From the NCBI GenBank assembly GCA_020025965.1, contig JAHHRG010000019.1, forward strand, positions 1 through 34,157: a DNA stretch of 34,157 bases, in the 5' to 3' direction. Below the pieces are notes generated by a model, which searched no databases, was not told where the DNA came from, and saw only the letters and a list, made by a program, of their open reading frames with translations. Source of the DNA: Sutterella sp. GTDB taxonomy: Bacteria > Pseudomonadota > Gammaproteobacteria > Burkholderiales > Burkholderiaceae_F. A program made the translations under genes and the position numbers. Positions 32,564-34,157 of the stretch are shown here, piece after piece; position 1 is the stretch's first letter, and each line of letters opens with the position of its first letter.

Positions 32564-34157
32564 TTAAGCGAAGAGACGCTTTTCTCCGGCACCGAAGAGG
32601 TTGGCAACGCAGCGCGGGCAGAGCGTCGGGTGTTCGGCATCGCTGCCCACACCGTCAACGTAATGCCAGCAACGGTCGCACTTCTGACCGGCAGAGGCGG
32701 AAACGGCCAACTTCGTCGTATCGTCGTCGGACTTCACGAGTTCGACGCCGGAAACGATCATCACAAAGCGGAGTTCATCGCCCAAAGAGGCGAGAGCGTC
32801 GTAGAGAGCCGGAGCGGCTTCGATGCGGGCCACAGCCTGCAGGGAGGAACCGATCAAGCCTTCGCCGCGCTTTTCTTCGATCGACTTCTGAAGATCGGCA
32901 CGAACCGTACGGATGGCTTCCCACTTGGTGAGAAGTTCGTCGGCACCTTCAACGGCGGGCAACGCTTCGAAGGTTTCCGTAAAGATCGAGCAGCTCTTAC
33001 CGGGTTCGAAGACCTTGTAGGCTTCTTCAGCCGTGAAGGAGAGAACCGGAGCCATCAGACGAAGGAGCGTCTTCGTGATGTGATAAAGGGCCGTCTGAGC
33101 GGAACGGCGGGCGGCGGAATCAGCCCCCGTCGTGTAGAGACGATCCTTCAAGACGTCAAGATAGAAGCCGCCCAAGTCCGTCGACGCAAAGGTCTGGAGC
33201 ATATTGACGACGTTGTGGAAGCGGAATTCGCTGTATTCGGCCATGACTTCCTGACGGAACTTTTCCGTATAGGCGATAGCCCAACGGTCGAGTTCGAGCA
33301 TGTCCTCAAACTTGACGGCATCCTTGGCAATATCGAAGTCGGACGTGTTCGCGAGAAGGAATCGCAGCGTATTGCGGATACGGCGATAGCTTTCGACAAC
33401 GCGCTTCAAAATTGTCTGACCCAGGCGAAGTTCGCCGGAGTAGTCGGAAGAGGCAACCCAGAGGCGCAGGATTTCGGCACCGAACTTTTCGGCGATTTCC
33501 TGCGGACGAACGATGTTGCCCTTCGACTTAGACATCTTTTCACCCTTTTCGTCAACGACGAAGCCGTGGGTCAAAAGCATCTTGTAGGGAGGAACGCCGT
33601 CGAGCATCGTGCTCGTCAGGAGGGACGAGTGGAACCAGCCGCGGTGCTGGTCGGAACCTTCGAGATAAAGGTCGGCCGGGAAACCGAGGAGATCCTTGTG
33701 GCTGCCGCGCATGACGGTGTGATGCGTGACACCGGAGTCCCACCACACGTCGAGAATGTCGGTGGAGCGATCGTACTGAGCGGCTTCGTCAGCCGGCATA
33801 AAGTCTTCGGCCTTGGCATCGGCCCAGGCTTCGATACCCTTTTCTTCAACGAGCTTTGCGACTTCTTCCATGATTTCAAGCGTGCGCGGATGAAGTTCAC
33901 CCGTCACCTTGTTCATGAAGAAGGGCAACGGAACGCCCCAGTTACGCTGACGGGAAATACACCAGTCGGGACGGTTTTCAATCATCGAATAAAGACGGTT
34001 GATACCCCAGGACGGGAAGAACTTCGTGGCCTTCACACCTTCGAGCGCTTCTTCGCGAAGGCTGCGGTCGGCTTCCTTGGCGTTCAGAACGGGCTTCGTG
34101 TCGGCTTCGGCACGGTCCATACGAACGAACCACTGGCTCGTGGCACGGTAGATCAAC
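32564..34157 (-). CDS. ileS: Isoleucyl-tRNA synthetase, C-terminal part (cut by the window edge)
   Basis: Class Ia synthetase that charges tRNA-Ile. About 530 C-terminal residues are visible of an expected 930-950; the N-terminus with the HIGH motif lies outside the window. The visible part begins in the editing/catalytic region (VIYRATSQWFVRMD-type, seen as IYRATSQWFVRMD), includes RQRNWGVPLP, the KMSKSKGN ATP-binding signature, the anticodon-binding domain (about 280-430 of the fragment), and the C-terminal zinc finger CDRCWHYVDG / CPRCV. The gene shows no frameshift within the window. Confidence 0.96.
   Translation of the reverse strand, partial: LIYRATSQWFVRMDRAEADTKPVLNAKEADRSLREEALEGVKATKFFPSWGINRLYSMIENRPDWCISRQRNWGVPLPFFMNKVTGELHPRTLEIMEEVAKLVEEKGIEAWADAKAEDFMPADEAAQYDRSTDILDVWWDSGVTHHTVMRGSHKDLLGFPADLYLEGSDQHRGWFHSSLLTSTMLDGVPPYKMLLTHGFVVDEKGEKMSKSKGNIVRPQEIAEKFGAEILRLWVASSDYSGELRLGQTILKRVVESYRRIRNTLRFLLANTSDFDIAKDAVKFEDMLELDRWAIAYTEKFRQEVMAEYSEFRFHNVVNMLQTFASTDLGGFYLDVLKDRLYTTGADSAARRSAQTALYHITKTLLRLMAPVLSFTAEEAYKVFEPGKSCSIFTETFEALPAVEGADELLTKWEAIRTVRADLQKSIEEKRGEGLIGSSLQAVARIEAAPALYDALASLGDELRFVMIVSGVELVKSDDDTTKLAVSASAGQKCDRCWHYVDGVGSDAEHPTLCPRCVANLFGAGEKRLFA

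Overview
This window reads as an ordinary chromosomal segment of a betaproteobacterium of the order Burkholderiales. The order rarA-serS-tRNA-Ser, the block scpB-rluB-rimP-nusA-infB-rbfA-truB-typA, the block lpxK-Trm112-kdsB-adk beside xseA-sodB, and ileS-lspA next to coaBC-dut are all familiar from that order. A reduced Sutterellaceae-like gut or host-associated lineage is my guess from the moderate GC, codon style and gene loss; the genus is not established. I see no transposase, integrase, phage gene or CRISPR array.

Layout. 1-5180 (+): rarA, serS, tRNA-Ser(CGA), scpB, rluB (DNA maintenance, serine charging, chromosome condensation, 23S rRNA modification). 5181-14394 (+): the rimP-nusA-infB-rbfA-truB-typA translation/transcription operon, with a long attenuator-like leader in front and a YchJ-like SEC-C gene behind. 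14464-15450 (+): dusA. 15521-23215 (-): an unrecognised Tat-type lipoprotein, a methyltransferase-HNH nuclease fusion coupled to a FAD-linked oxidase, then adk, kdsB, a Trm112-like protein and lpxK. 23216-24144: a 929-base gap without a convincing gene. 24145-31962 (+): xseA, sodB, clpS, clpA, a DUF2199 protein, coaBC and dut. 32042-34157 (-): lspA and the C-terminal part of ileS, which runs off the window.

The strongest unexplained signal is the gap between lpxK and xseA. It holds four exact copies of the DnaA box TGTGGATAA in one orientation plus three one-mismatch copies, next to an AT-rich stretch and two inverted repeats. Genes run away from it on both sides for about 8 kb, and the exbB/exbD genes usually found there in Burkholderiales are absent. 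It is a good candidate for a replication origin (oriC) or another DnaA-binding locus, with no dnaA, dnaN, gyrB or rpmH in view.

Other points of interest are the rimP leader RNA with a very strong internal terminator; a clpS-clpA pair in which ClpS has lost both methionines of the N-degron pocket and ClpA has Asp for Glu in the D1 Walker B motif plus a Cys-rich insert; and the methyltransferase-HNH fusion protein. Several starts were moved from the longest open frame by ribosome-binding site and family length: scpB, rluB (TTG), infB, rbfA (TTG), adk, kdsB, lpxK, lspA, the lipoprotein and the DUF2199 gene.
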